DNA from: Xiphydria camelus
Taxonomy: Eukaryota; Arthropoda; Insecta; Hymenoptera; Xiphydriidae
NCBI GenBank assembly: GCA_963678675.1
Contig: OY783197.1
Span: 26,843,470-26,907,469 of the forward strand
Direction: 5' to 3'
Length of the DNA: 64,000 nucleotides
Positions 1 through 11,934 of the stretch are shown here, piece after piece (positions within the stretch are counted from its first letter, which is position 1; each line of letters starts with the position of its first letter). The position numbers and the translations under genes were made by a program. The notes under the pieces were generated by a model. It did no database searches, was not told where the DNA came from, and was given only the letters and a program-made list of their open reading frames with translations.

Positions 1-1049
1 CGAATATCGATTAGACACACGTAAATTTTATTGATTTAATTGCATTAAAAAATCAACTGGACGATTCAAAAGCACGTTTACTTGTTTCTAACAAATTTCT
101 CCGCTCGATTTACGGAAACACTCTCAATTTATTGTTTATCTTCCCGTGAAAATGTGGAACTCTTAAAATTCGTTTTCAAAAATTCCCCTCAAAAAAAGTA
201 ATATCACTATTCATCACGAGTAAGAACGTTTTATTTCGTCTATTTTACAAACGTTTCCGATATATCACTCGTTTCGAGAACCCGCTGATATACAGCGTGG
301 CGCGCATCCGGTTTATAATAATCGAACCGCTCGTCACCGTCAGCAAATAATCTCCGGGCGAAATGCACTTCCCCGAGGATCGTTGCACCGGTTTCCCCGG
401 AAAATATTCAAGGTGAATTTAGGGCGCGGCGGCAGTACCATCCGGATCCCTTTTCCTACCCCTTACCGGAGCTTTTGGTCACGTATACCTTTTCCCCCCG
501 GTAGGTAGCTAATTTCCGCGGTTATTTCGCTTAAACTTACTATACCCGCGGCGACTATAGGGAAAACGTGTAGCCACGAAGAGCAGATTCGATCGGGGAG
601 TTCGCGGCCGCATCGACGTAAATCTCACGGGACCGTGAAACCACATTAGGTTTCTTCTGCACTTTTACCTCGTGCGCGCGGCAACCTAATGATAGTAGAA
701 TGGGTTCCTTCCCGTCGAAGGGTATTGCGAAACTTGCTGTGTTGCGAGGGCAGATCTCGTGGGCGTCGCACTTTGTAGGGATTTTAATGCTATTCATAGG
801 GTGGTTGTGTGGTTGCATCTATAATATAACACTTCGATTCCCAGTGCATGCACCGAGAAAAAAGAGCGCGCTTGTTTCAGATGAATATGGTGATCGAAGA
901 TTCGAAATGGCATTTTTATTTGATTCGAATAAATTACGATTAGATTTATACAACATTTTTTCATTTAGTGAATAATGTTACAATCTAAATGATATTCATT
1001 CGAATGAAATATATATTGTAATAGAAATGATCATAAGAGTATCTATATA
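1..1049. other. Unique non-coding stretch
   Basis: I see no gene or repeat with support here. The longest open frames are under 100 codons, overlap on both strands and show no recognisable protein. The first 15 bases recur at about 17.44 kb next to element D1, which could be a decayed repeat, but the similarity fades quickly. Confidence 0.5.
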
Positions 1050-1201
1050 TGTACCCATAATTATGAGAAAGTGGTCTAAGTCAAAATTAAAAAAAATGAG
1101 TTTATCAGTTATTTCACACCACATTATTTTAAACTAAATTAATAACAGATAAACTTTTTTTTTAATTTTGACTTAGACCACTTTCATAATTATGGGCACA
1201 T
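1050..1201. repeat. MITE-like inverted repeat, about 150 bp
   Basis: Two arms of roughly 55 bases face each other. The left begins TGTACCCATAATTATGAGAA and the right ends with its near complement, CATAATTATGGGCACA. The interior is short and AT-rich with no ORF. TATATA lies on both sides, so a TA target duplication is possible but cannot be separated from the local TA run. No transposase is present, so it would be non-autonomous. Superfamily is not assigned. Confidence 0.75.
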
Positions 1202-1229
1202 ATATATTCGAATCAAGTAAATATGCTAT

Positions 1230-1391
1230 TATAGGAATAGGGGAAAGCCCCGGACACTTTGATGACCCTTAGTTTCCGTGGTTGCTAACGGTTTTTAGGG
1301 GCCAACAAAATGTCCTGGGCCAAAATGTACCCGACTTTTCCCTTGTTAGATTGCCGTATTTATTTCCGATAACCCCTTTTTCTTTCTCAGT
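1230..1391. repeat. Degenerate inverted repeat ending in a CTCAGTG terminus
   Basis: GGGGAAAGCCCCGGACACTT (from about 1239) faces a weakly complementary stretch near 1310-1345 that ends CGACTTTTCCC. AGGGGCCAAC at about 1298 matches one arm of the dispersed GGCC hairpin family. TCTTTCTCAGTG followed by TA at about 1380-1391 matches the right terminus of the CACTGAGAAAA elements, but I cannot find the partner terminus. This is probably a decayed composite. Confidence 0.35.
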
Positions 1392-4300
1392 GTAGTTTAC
1401 TATAGCCCCTTCGCGTTTTTCATTATCTTCAATTTTATGCAGGGAAGTAGATCTTTACTTCACCGTTTCAATTAAATACGAGTACATTTAAATTCTCTAT
1501 ATTATGAATTACGAATTATTGACTTTTTTTTTTCATGCACATGAAACGGAATGATGACCTTCATTTGCGGATCGGTTTATCCCCTGACTGGTTGGTTCTT
1601 CGCGTTCGATGCGTGGATGTCGCGAAAGCTTTTAAAGAATTGGGTTGCATTAGAGGCGTGAACTCGACTGATGGATCGCACGCGGTGCATAATAGCGCCG
1701 CCGCGGCGACACGCGTGAAAAATTTCGCTCGCCCCTCTTCTTATCGGCGACGAGAATCCCAGTTTTCGTTAGCGACGCGATTACGCAGCTTCGTAAGTAT
1801 TCTCGGCACGTCGCCGCTCTTCTCCATTGATAGGCGCGCGTCGAATAATCTATTCTATCGAATTAAAGCCAGTCTTCCTGCGGCAGCACGGGCCAGCCTT
1901 CTCGCTGGGACGCGAGGTGTAACGCGTAAGATATTGAATTTTCATTTCATTTCTTTCGAGAATACATTATTCATGGAAATATCAGGGGTAGTCGGCGTGA
2001 AAAGAGTTGAGGGTAATCATCGCGAAAGCGCGGACCACCGTTGGTGATTTGTGTAAACGTGGTCAATGGTGAATTGATGAATCATTACGAATCATTTTCA
2101 CGCCTCGGAAAAAGCATCGACGCCGATCTGGAAATTTTCAGTCTGGATTGAGGGGAAAATCGAGGAATAATTTGCTTCTTGTCGATCTATGAATTCACAT
2201 ATTACGTAAAAATATTATGTTTATATAGTTGAAGTTTTAGGTATATAATAACCATAAATTATACAATTCTTGACTATCCTACAGTTTTTTTTTATTAATT
2301 TGCACTTCGTATATGTATATGTAGAACCATTTTTCAATTTTCCGTTTCAGCATTTCAATTGCTGTGTTCGTCAATATTAACGATTACGTCATATGTAATT
2401 TTTGGGGTTGAACAAAAATTAAATTATTCCCCAATTTTTATTTCCATCCAAATGACTCTATCACCCAATTCGAACAACCATCATAGAATCGAAAGAGCCA
2501 AATCTAGTTTATCGAAATTATTCGACGCACTTCACAAGAAGCGATTGTTGATGACGGAAGAGGGAGTCGAAAGAAAAACTGTCCAATTCGAGCGAGAAAT
2601 CACATCAGAAGCATTCCAATTTCAGCAAATTCACCGTGCTAAATTCACCAACCAAACCAATTCCCGCACATTTACCCGTCCGCGAATCCCCCCACAGCGA
2701 CGCTCGCTTCTTCGGCTACACTCTTCGACGTATCACGCGCGCGGATACAATTCAACGACGCCACTTTGAGAGGGCGCAAAGCGAATTAAAGACCGGTTCG
2801 ATGGTTTTTTCGTTCGAGAAGCTGATAATGAACGGCACGGTGCTCAGGGGGGTTAAACTGGATGGGTGTATTTTTTTCCCCCGCCCCCAACCCTTTATAC
2901 CGGGGAGGCATTTCACGCTCGGTGCACATTCATCCTTTGGACCGATCCTTACGCCCGATCGGGCCTCGGACTGTACGTCACATACCGCGCGCGGCTCACT
3001 CACCCCATCCCCTCCCTTACAACTCACCGGACGCTGCGCGCTCGACCCCTTTCCTATATTCTCGTCTGGCACGTGATTAGAATCCCTCCTCCTCGCCGCA
3101 GCCCCACGCCACTCTTCAGTCTTGCCCGCCGGCGAGCTTAACACCTCTTAAGGCCCGCAAAGCCTATTCCGGAGTGAGCGAGCGTCTCGTTTCTATCACT
3201 ATTTCCTCGGACGCTTTGTCGCGCGCGCGTGTGTGTCTAGGGGTGAAAACGCGCGTTATGTATACCTATAGGTAGGATCTCGAAGCGTATCTCGACAAGG
3301 TCCATTAGGATAAGAGACACGGAACCTAGGATTTAGACCTTAATTGCTGATTTAAGTCACGTGACGCGTGGCCTAAAGTGGCATGCAGCCTTAACAGGCC
3401 TGTGCTGTCTACTTTTGTTTAATTTAATTTCGATTCGCTCGAGACTCTTTTAATTAAAAACGCATTGGTCTCTTGGTCAGGCGTTGTGCTTTTTTAATTT
3501 CCAATTTTGACCAAGATTGAAATACCATCCGAATTAAATTCAGTCGAGAAATATAACTAAATAGGTATTTATAAGCGGATATGAAAAAATATTATTGAAT
3601 TTAACTTATCGACAACGACACCAGAAATATTATTCCATTCTATTAAATATTAATTACTCGGTTTTTATTTATTTTTTTCGAAAATTAAACAAAATTAAAC
3701 ATTGAAAGAAAAGAAAATGTACGTAAAAGTTTAGGTTTTTGCTGAAACTTTAATATTATTTTTATTATTATTACCGAAAAGCGACATCCAGTGAAATAAT
3801 TCGAAGATAAAATTTCCTTGCTGTTTCGAGTTTTTCCGAATTCGGCAAAAGCGGTAACGCCTCAAATCGCGTCAGACTCGGACAAGTTCTGAAAGCTCGG
3901 AAAGCTTCTTCCCCGAATTGCTTTTCGATGACCTGTGTACGCCCTTCGCGCACGTCGGACGCCCCGCTCTCTACATCGCGTTTCGGCTGTCGCGTAAAAC
4001 ACGCGTGCGCGTATGGCGATATACGTCCTACTCACCGCGAGACGTTCTCGAGGGAATAAACCGTGATGCCTTTGTCCCGGCGCGGAGCGCGGGACTTTGC
4101 AGGATTTACGCGACACTCACTCGGAGCGAAGGATTAAACGACGGAATGAAATGCGCGAAGCTTTGCGCGGAATGAAGTCTGTTCCTGTCCGCTTTGGCTC
4201 ACGCTTTTTTTTTTCTTCGCGTGCTAATCTGCCGACGGGCATGACGCGTAGGACTGACAACGTTCCGATCGATACCGGCGCATTCGTTTTTCCTGCGCTG

Positions 4301-5162
4301 TATCGAAATTATCAGTAGGTACCTTCCTATCGGACGCATTCGTAGTATACCTGCATGTATCTACAATGATAATATTCGTTGTAGTATTTATGAATCTCTA
4401 GAAAAAATATTGGCAGTACCTACATACGCGGATATTTAGTTACAAAGATGCACCAATGAAAATTTGGCATCTGAGCAGCACCTGCTAAAAATTCCAAATA
4501 AATCTTCGAATATATATATGTACTGTTCAGATATTATGATGTAAATTGATACAAATTTCAAATTTACCAAAAGTAGCGCATTTTCCGCAGCAACGAACTA
4601 TAAAATAAAAAATTTCTTTGAAAGTTGGAAATGCTTTATAGATAATTCATACTGCTATACTAGATTTGGATTTTTCGTTATATAAAAACTGTTTTTCCGC
4701 AAAAGTACAATTCTACTTAACGAAAAATACAAAGAAAAAATCCCATTCAATGGAGGCTATCGTAAATTAAATTATCCTACGTCGTTCACTATCAGAATAT
4801 AGTATGACGTATGAAATCGATACTCCGCACGTGTCCTAACACTGCACCAGGTGTATAAGATCAGTTCACACGATTGCACTAACAAGCGGGTGCAACTGTT
4901 GTCTGGCTGGGGAATGGATTCGAAGTTGCGTAGGACTAGGTACGTACGTACTTGCGTTTCACAATAGCGATCGATGCAGAGCGTCAACTCAACTCCATCG
5001 AGAAACAACGCTACAGAGTATAGCGTCAAGAATAAGGACAATGAACAGGCGTCGCAGACGTGTTCGCGTCAAAATCAATCGAAAATGCGCGTATCTAACG
5101 CGTGTTGAATCGCGCCTCTGCTCCCTCGTCGAAAGCATAGCGTAAAAGTAGTATATAATCGC
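1392..5162. other. Gene-free stretch; CpG-rich around 2.85-3.25 kb and 3.9-4.2 kb
   Basis: No protein family is recognised. A 170-codon frame at 1535-2047 is the longest but has no domain-like pattern. The 2.85-3.25 kb part is rich in C and CpG and carries GCGCGCGCGTGTGTG. Such blocks can be promoters or exons in hymenopteran genomes, but nothing here fixes a transcription start or splice site. Confidence 0.4.
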
Positions 5163-5348
5163 CCCAGTTGAAGAGAACTCAAGTTTAAAATCGATTATCT
5201 CGAAGACGATTACAGATATCGAAAAAAAGTTTAATTAAAAAATGTTCGTCTATATTTTTACCACAAAAAAGTTTATTTCGAATTTTCACGTATCTCCACT
5301 GCACCTCGAGATAATCGCGTTCAAAGTTAAACATAAGTTAAACTGGGA
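5163..5348. repeat. Inverted-repeat element, family I, copy 1
   Basis: Outer arms CCCAGTTGAAG and TTAAACTGGG are complementary with a few mismatches. Just inside, AAAATCGATTATCTCGA faces TCGAGATAATCGCGTT. The centre reads AAAAATGTTCGTCTATATTT. A second copy with the same order of blocks lies at 36,730-36,880, which shows that this is a dispersed repeat. No coding capacity is seen. Confidence 0.7.
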
Positions 5349-6025
5349 CGTCTGACCCTACTCTTACTTTAACTACTCGATTGAACGTAACCATATATTC
5401 GCAGTTATTTCGCCGACCGAACAGTATCGAATCTAGAGAGGGTGACGATAACGCCTTGTATCCGTTATCTGAGTGGGTTGCGAGGAGTTCGTGGAACCCC
5501 TTAGCCGAGAAAAAATTGTTTGCATCACAAAGTGTATATTTGAATGACTCCCACGCGCGGCTCGCGTAACGTATGTATAACTACGGGCGACCCCCTCGAT
5601 TGTCCGGAGTCGCGGGTCCCGAGCGCCGTCCCTTTTTCCGACTACCCTCCACCACCCCTCGTTTTTCTAAGCGGAAAACGCCGTGCCGGGGTTTTAGTGG
5701 GAGTAAAGTGGAAAATTATCGAGATGCCGATCTTTTAACGAACCTAGAGCCCACGAAAGTAATTTAATTCAAGCTTCCGCCAGCTTCCGGACGTGGGAAA
5801 AATTTTCCGACCTAGGTGTATTAATATTACGAACCGTGCCGAAAAACTAGAGAAGTGGAGTAGTCGTACTTATATCGCTGTGTAGAATTCGAGATAACCG
5901 GTCAAAATTATTCTCGAAAACGTTATCTCGAGACTTGATGCGTTCCGTATTATTCGTCGCTCGAGAAAACTCCACGCTATACTTAGAAAAACAATTTCCA
6001 AACCACAATCTCTCGACGGCTAACT
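5349..6025. other. Non-coding stretch with a short hairpin at about 5,889-5,935
   Basis: TCGAGATAAC and GTTATCTCGA form a ten-base stem around a loop of about 25 bases. The core resembles the TCGATTATCTCGA arms of family I and may be a decayed relative. No gene is recognised. Confidence 0.4.
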
Positions 6026-6168
6026 AAATATATAGTTATCTCAACATTTATATAATTAAAGGAACTAAAATTTAGTAGAAGTATAATGATTAAATACTCA
6101 GCTGCTTCAATTAAAATTTAATATTTAATATACTAAATATTTAATATTTGTTCAAATAACTATATATT
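6026..6168. repeat. AT-rich inverted repeat, about 140 bp
   Basis: ATATATAGTTATCTCAACA on the left faces TGTTCAAATAACTATATAT on the right. The interior is dominated by TTTAATATTTAATA. This may be a short non-autonomous element or a chance AT-rich palindrome. The matched terminal 20 bases favour the former. Confidence 0.5.
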
Positions 6169-7275
6169 GGATTGACTGCCCGTAACCCCAAAATTTATTT
6201 GAATCCAACGACTTTTTTTCTTAACGCAGCTACCACTATACCTCCACTATTCATCTGACAAAAATTTGTACCTATCGAAGCAAACAAACTCAGATTGATT
6301 TAACAAAGCAGTGAAGCTAAATCGACTGACATTTACCATAAAAACGAATTTTATTCAATGAAATGAAAATAATTCAATTATATCAATTATATACAGTGCA
6401 GCCAAGCCCACGATTGTTAGTCCGATGAAATTTAACCTTCGACCTAAATCATTCGGTTCGAACAACTAAAATTTTTTTTCTCAATAGACAGCTTCCGGTA
6501 AGCGCAAGCCAACCGCTCCAGAAGCTCGCCGGTAATATTAGGTATACCTTCTATATCAAACGTCCCTCAAGGAAACCCTGTCTCCCACCGCCCAGAATAG
6601 AAGGTACGGGTCACTCGGCAAAGGCATTGCGCGCGCGAGAAAGGGAGAGAGTCAAGCACGCCACCGAGCGTCCAAAGAGACGAAGCTCCTCGAGAGTGAA
6701 GATACCGGACGAAATTTTATTACCGCCGCTCTCTTGCGGTGACGATATACCGCGCGAAGCCACGAGGAAAGCCGATTGAGAAGCAGAGTGTGAGCTGAAG
6801 ACACCTCAACCGCGAGGCATTACGGGGCGCGAGCTTGGAGTAAAGTTGACCAAGCACTAAAGGGACTCGCGCGCGACCCTTTCATCACGGGTGGAAATAA
6901 TTCTTCGCTTAGATAATCACCGAGCGAAGCGGACCGACGAGGAGCGTAATCGCCAACGTCTCGCATGAATTGAGAGGCGAGAATACTCCCGAACACTAAG
7001 CGCGCGTGTGCTCGAGACGTACGCGGAGAGACGCCGCCGCGCTGCTCTTCCGCTCGTCTCTGAGCCAGAACTCTAAGTTTCTTAGCGACGCGTCCGTCGG
7101 ATTCGAATAGTTTGCCGTAGGTGCTTCAGGGGTTCCCGTACGTCTATCGCGTGCGGTACCTGCGCGTTATTCGAATCTGGACGGATACGTAGGTGTGTCG
7201 AGTGTGTATGTAGGTGGTTAAACAGCCCGAGGAACGTTAGGGGTGAAGTTCGTGCTGGATGATCTATAAATTATA
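6169..7275. other. Non-coding stretch with CpG-rich block 6.59-7.25 kb
   Basis: From about 6590 the base composition shifts to GC-rich with very frequent CpG (GCGCGCGAG, CGCGCGACC, GACGCCGCCGCGC) and then falls back to AT-rich at about 7260. No convincing ORF is present. A promoter or untranslated first exon is possible. GTAGGT-type donor-like strings occur near 7120 and 7190, but none is decisive. Confidence 0.35.
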
Positions 7276-7540
7276 CATCGTCGGCTAAATATGTTAACCT
7301 GCTGACTCACATGAAGTCAGATTTTCAGGAGCGAGAAAAAAACTGTCTTGGTCAATACAAAAGTTCTTATATGACAACAGATTTTAACACAACAGTTGTC
7401 AGTATTTGTCTAACCTTCTTTTAAATAAAATGCATGTAAATTATTTAGTCTAGTCTTAGCCATGAAGTTGCCGAGTATCAAAGCATCTTAAAATCGTAAA
7501 ATATGGAGTTAGCAGGTTAACACATTTAGCCGACGATATC
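7276..7540. repeat. Inverted-repeat element, about 265 bp
   Basis: ATCGTCGGCTAAATATGTTA on the left (about 7278) is matched by the complement TAACACATTTAGCCGACGAT on the right. Homology continues for about 45 bases, including the AACCTGCT block. The centre is unique and AT-rich without an ORF. The superfamily is unknown. Confidence 0.75.
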
Positions 7541-7774
7541 ATATAAAAGAACATGTGTTCCGACTGACTGATTCATCAACGCCGAGTCGGAGCCGCTGAA
7601 GCTGATTACCTACCATGAAATTTGGACAGTAGGTTTCCTTTGTGACGGGAGTACACACTAGGAAAGGATTTCACGAAATCCTTCCGCTGAGGTGGTAGAA
7701 CAGGGGATGTAAGTTTGTACAAAAATCCATCATTTTTTAAGTTAAGTCCACGAAAATTGGTATTTGATACTTTA
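7541..7774. other. Short unique spacer
   Basis: Nothing recognisable lies between the two inverted-repeat elements. Confidence 0.4.
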
Positions 7775-7979
7775 AGGCCGGGCGAACGTCGAGACGCTGA
7801 TCAGTGAGGTGACGCAGAGTGACATTTTAGAAAGTCATTTTTAAACATACCCTGGCGTTTACCCTTGTTAATGAAAGCATGAGAATTAATTGTTCATTGG
7901 CTGGTATATTTAAAAATGACTTTCGAAAATGTCACCCTGCGTCACCTCACTGACCTGCGTCTCAACGTTCGCCCGGCCT
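7775..7979. repeat. Palindromic element with GGCCGGGCGAACGT ends, 205 bp
   Basis: AGGCCGGGCGAACGTCGAGA begins the left arm and its near complement, ending CGTTCGCCCGGCCT, closes the right. The arms extend about 80 bases each, covering GTGAGGTGACGCAGAGTGAC and a matching GTCACCCTGCGTCACCTCAC. The loop is only about 50 bases. The high arm identity suggests a fairly young fold-back MITE. No target duplication could be fixed. Confidence 0.85.
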
Positions 7980-8731
7980 GAGGCTGCAGTGTTTTATCAT
8001 CTCTTCGTTTAAGACGTTTTCCCAGAGTGGCAAGTATTTCGCATTCGCCCTCGTAACTTATGACCTTCTCCGCCGTCTTAAATAAGTTATGCCAAGATGC
8101 GTGAATAAAAGATCGCGGAAGCGTGCGCGAATAAGTACAATCGGGAAGAAATTGTATAAACTATCGGGCGAAGATAAAAATTCGAGTAAACGTGCGTCGT
8201 TTTTTCCGATTTTTCCCAATTAATTAAAGGAGTAGAAATCGAGTCAACAATGGCAAAGTTATTCGCGCATATCTGAAATTGCGGTAGTATTGTGCCACTC
8301 CATTCCCGTTGTTCGTTTATTCGTTTAATTAGGACCGAGCAATGAGAATGTTAATGGTACTATATACTGACGAGGCAAATGGGGTTTATGATCCTATTAG
8401 GTTTTTTGTGTCACTTCGCGTCTTTAAAGTGGGAGCTTTTCAGAAATTAAATGTATAAGAGCGTGCGTCGGTTTTAACTGTACAAGGTTTAATGCACGCA
8501 CTTTATTGCACGTTAAAGCAAATGTCGCATTCAAAGACAAGCCGTGGGGTGCGTCGTGACACAAATCAAAGAAGAGGATAACTTTTATGCTACAACATGA
8601 GCAAATTCGCAATTCATAATATAATTTTGTGATAAACAAGAATTTTTTACAGCAACGTTGTATTTCATTGAATCCAATCATACTCAGTTATTTTGAATGC
8701 AATTCTTATATTAAAGTTGCAGGCATTTTTC
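7980..8731. other. Unique non-coding stretch
   Basis: No gene, repeat or structured element was recognised. The open frames are short and compete on both strands. Confidence 0.4.
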
Positions 8732-8848
8732 ATATAGAATAGATCGGGATAAGTTAACAGAGGAAGTTGGCCCCTCGTTTTCGTTACTTTCTACAGCAAC
8801 GAGGGGCCAACTTCTTTTGTCAACTTCCCTCGGAGTCTATCCTATATC
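8732..8848. repeat. GGCC hairpin family, copy 1 (most complete)
   Basis: The core at 8763-8814 is a perfect 17-base stem, GAAGTTGGCCCCTCGTT against AACGAGGGGCCAACTTC, with an 18-base loop. Outside it the flanks continue as an imperfect palindrome: ATAGAATAGATC on the left against GAGTCTATCCTATAT on the right. Five other copies of the core occur in the window with related loop sequence (CGTTAC, TTTCT/TTCCG), so copies share descent. It could be a short MITE or a structured RNA or DNA element. Confidence 0.75.
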
Positions 8849-9426
8849 TACAAAATCATTCTATAAATGATCAATGCATAATTAAATATCTCTCAGATTA
8901 ATTATAGATATATTTTTGTAATAAATGAAAGATAGTTTTTAATTAAGTTCGTCCAAGATATTCACCACCTCGCTTTTTTCCTCCTATAATATATTTTTAT
9001 AAATAAGAATTACGATGATGACGGCGACGTAAGGGGATACATCGCATTACCGTACTAGAATGAGCAGCAAAAGAGCGTTAACTATCCTTTGAGGTTCGTA
9101 GTCGAACCATCTCACCCGTGCAATATCTCGCTCACCCCACGACGTTGGTCGTACGGTTGGGCACGTCCCGGTTACCGCACGGCTCGGTGCTTTGTAAAAA
9201 GTCCTCGAGCCTCCCTACCCACCCTTAACCGCGCAACATATTGTTTTTCATCGTGTAAGCACGTCGTGTCACACGATACATATACCTGATTACCCATCGG
9301 AGCCAGTGAACTGCGCGTGAACCCATGCTTCGGTAAACCGTTATAAAAACCCGCGCCGCCTTGGCTCTCGCCGGCGATGAAGGGGGACCGAGTAGAGAGA
9401 GGAGCGCGAAATATAAATACGACCCC

Positions 9427-9428
<2 letters not shown>
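8849..9428. other. Unique non-coding stretch
   Basis: No supported feature was found. A TATAAAAACC string at about 9342 resembles a TATA box upstream of the AG tract, but no matching initiator or ORF supports a promoter. Confidence 0.35.

Positions 9429-9504
<76 letters not shown>
9429..9504 (+). repeat. (AG)n microsatellite, about 76 bp
   Basis: An uninterrupted AG tract of over 60 bases is followed by one AAAG interruption and more AG. Long open frames across it (poly-RE or poly-LS) are artefacts of the repeat. Confidence 0.97.
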
Positions 9505-11544
9505 TTACGACGGTCGTTCGCGCGTGTCGAGTATGGGTGCACAGATTGCGATATAAATTTAATCATTTTTTTAATCTCTGTTACACCTTTCAGAATTTCC
9601 TCAGCTGTTACTGCCCTGTACTGAGCTGCTGATGTATTATGTGTACACTGAAAAAAAAAAACGTTTTCCTCGCACAGAGATATTTATGTTTTTGCGACGG
9701 TACCAGTATTTCGAGCGCGGATTATCCCCTTATTATTCTTTTCTTTTTTTTTCAATTTCTCTTATCTTTCCATGTATCCATAAAATTTTAATCTTTCCGA
9801 ATGTTTTAAATATTTACAACTATATCATTTTTAACATTAAATCGTATTATATTTTTAATATTGCATTTCTATTGTTCGGTTTAGCGTTAAAACGGGACGC
9901 GATAAGATTTTTTTACGTAGTATTCCTGTATCGGAATAACAGGGCAAAAGAGTGGAAAAGAACGTTTCAGTTTCTTGTACACTTTGAATGCGATTATCTC
10001 AACAAGTTGTTAAGATATATGAAAAATTAATACCAGCTTTTTTATAGCAATAATGTAGACAAAGGCATTTTATTTAAATCTTTTTTCAGTACCTCCTACC
10101 GTTTTGAACGATAATCGATTTGGAACTTTTACTTCAACTGGGTTGTTTATCTCAATTTTACTCTATAAAATTAAAGAAAAAAATTATAAAATGATCTCAT
10201 TATTTACCGAGTACTAAAAAAAAAATATGAAAAACTAAATTATATGATCAGCCCTAAAAACGGTTTAGAGGTGATCAATGTAAATGATATCCTGAGGACG
10301 TCCTGACGAAACCATCCGACCATCACGCAACAATCCTAAACGTTAGTTCGACGATTCTCCGTTGCACGTCATTGAGACGTCTTTACGTCATTCGGAAGTT
10401 TTGCGGCTACATATATGGTTCGACAAATTCCGCCTCGTCACACTTCGTCAAGATAATTGGTTCGGCAATGGTTCGGGAATGCTTCAACCCCCTCATCGTT
10501 GTCTGCTCTAATTATGGAAAAAATGCAAATCGGTATTTTCCCGCCTACAGTTCACGCTATTATCCGTGTGGGCGTTTCCGCCGCAGGCCCGGCGGGGGGG
10601 GGATGTGGGGTTAAATTGATAGTCGAGTAAGTGTTTTGCAGCCTTGGGGCGAGCTTCGCGTCTTCCAGATTACTTTTCACGGGGCACCATCAACCGTTTT
10701 CGTATGCCCCGGGAAATTGTTCGGGGAGAGGCCTAAGGCACCTAGAGTCGCGATACATATTCTTCCCGCGGAAGAAAACATCGCAATTTTATATACGCGG
10801 ACGAATCGACTCGTTATTCGCGTTTCACAGGCTCGTTACACTGGGAGGAATATTTGCGGGTGTCGAAAAAATGTTTTTTGAATCAAGAACACATGACCTT
10901 ACACATTTTTAAAACCCTTTCAGACACAGATTTCTTTAAAACTTTCAGTATATACAAACACATTTCTTTAAAAAGGAAAAAAAATCTGAAATGTGGTATA
11001 CTACTTGAAAATACATTTCTGAACATGTTTTATTTCGAAACTTTTTTGATTAGTCATACGGTTTATGATTTATGACTTTTCCATTCAAGATAGCATGTCC
11101 ATCAAAATGGACGCGATGACCGAAAGGGTTAAGAATATACGTAGATTCTTAATCGAATATATATTTTTGACTCAACAATGCCGTCGTGTTAACAAGAAAC
11201 TGTTTTTGCGCAAAAAAAAACAATTTATCAAGACTATCGAATATTTTCTTGCGCGAAGAAAACCATGGCTTGATCCTAAAATTATATGTATTATTCTTTT
11301 TTCATATTGAAACGTAATTTCAAAAAAGTCAAAACGACTCCTCTCGTCATTTAATTAATCTTTCTATAAATTAGCGTTTAAAAATCATAATGTTAAAAAA
11401 GGCATGGATGATGCGTGATTTACTCACGAAACCGCAACTCCTGCAGCCTTCGTCTATATTGGTAGTCTGGTCACTAACTTTCCATTACTACTCGCACCGA
11501 TCAGTAGTTTTACTGTAACCAATCAAACACGGAAACAAGAATTT
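9505..11544. other. Gene-free, largely AT-rich stretch
   Basis: A CACTGAAAAAAAAAA string preceded by TA at 9646 resembles the left terminus of the CACTGAGAAAA group, and TTTTTTCAGTA at about 10,080 could be the opposite end, but the interiors do not pair. A 132-codon AT-rich frame at 9632-10,030 lies between these points and matches nothing I recognise. Around 10,550-10,600 the sequence becomes G-rich (CGGCGGGGGGGGG). Confidence 0.35.
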
Positions 11545-11857
11545 TGTACAAAGTACTCAATAAATGGAGTAATTAGTGATATTTCACGTAGAAGAAGTTG
11601 TCCTCGGAAGCGACATAATACAGAGTACCGTTCTATATTGTAATAAGTATATCCATCTTTCACACATTGCAAGAACTACGATTCAACATAGCATTCTTAT
11701 ATTGTTATACGTAATACATTAGTGGTATATATTTTGGTTGTAGAATATCTTGAAAGTTGCTATGATGATGGGTATCTCTTACAATATACAACGGTACTCT
11801 GTCCTGTTATCTCTCCTGAGAACAATTTCCACTATGTGAAATATCACTTTGTACAAT
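11545..11857. repeat. Inverted-repeat element with TTGTACAAAGT ends, about 310 bp
   Basis: TTGTACAAAGT on the left pairs with ACTTTGTACAA on the right. The long inner arms start GTGATATTTCAC (11,576) and end GTGAAATATCAC (11,847). Arm homology runs about 100 bases each and includes CAGAGTACCGTT and AACGGTACTCTG. The left arm has about 24 extra bases between the outermost and inner blocks. There is no coding capacity. Confidence 0.8.
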
Positions 11858-11885
11858 ATTCTTCTTTTCGTAAAGTTGATACGTA

Positions 11886-11934
11886 AATTGGCTCGTTGTT
11901 GCCATAAAAAGTAACAGAAACGAGGGACCAGCCT
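11886..11934. repeat. GGCC hairpin family, degenerate copy
   Basis: Read on the minus strand this is CTGGTCCCTCGTTTCTGTTA, then a loop, then AACGAGCCAAT. It aligns with the copy at 8763-8814 including the GTTACTTT loop, with several stem mismatches. The shared loop argues for common origin and against chance. Confidence 0.6.

Noticed and set aside
1535..2047. 170-codon plus-strand open frame
   Set aside because: No domain pattern, crosses CpG-rich DNA where stops are rare, and has no promoter or splice support.
9225..9624. Frames of 87 and 113 codons across the AG tract
   Set aside because: Translation of a dinucleotide repeat (alternating R/E or L/S) and not a protein.
9646..10089. Possible element with CACTGAAAAAA and TTTTTTCAG ends
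   Set aside because: Only the A/T-rich tips match. The interiors do not pair beyond about ten bases, so chance cannot be excluded.
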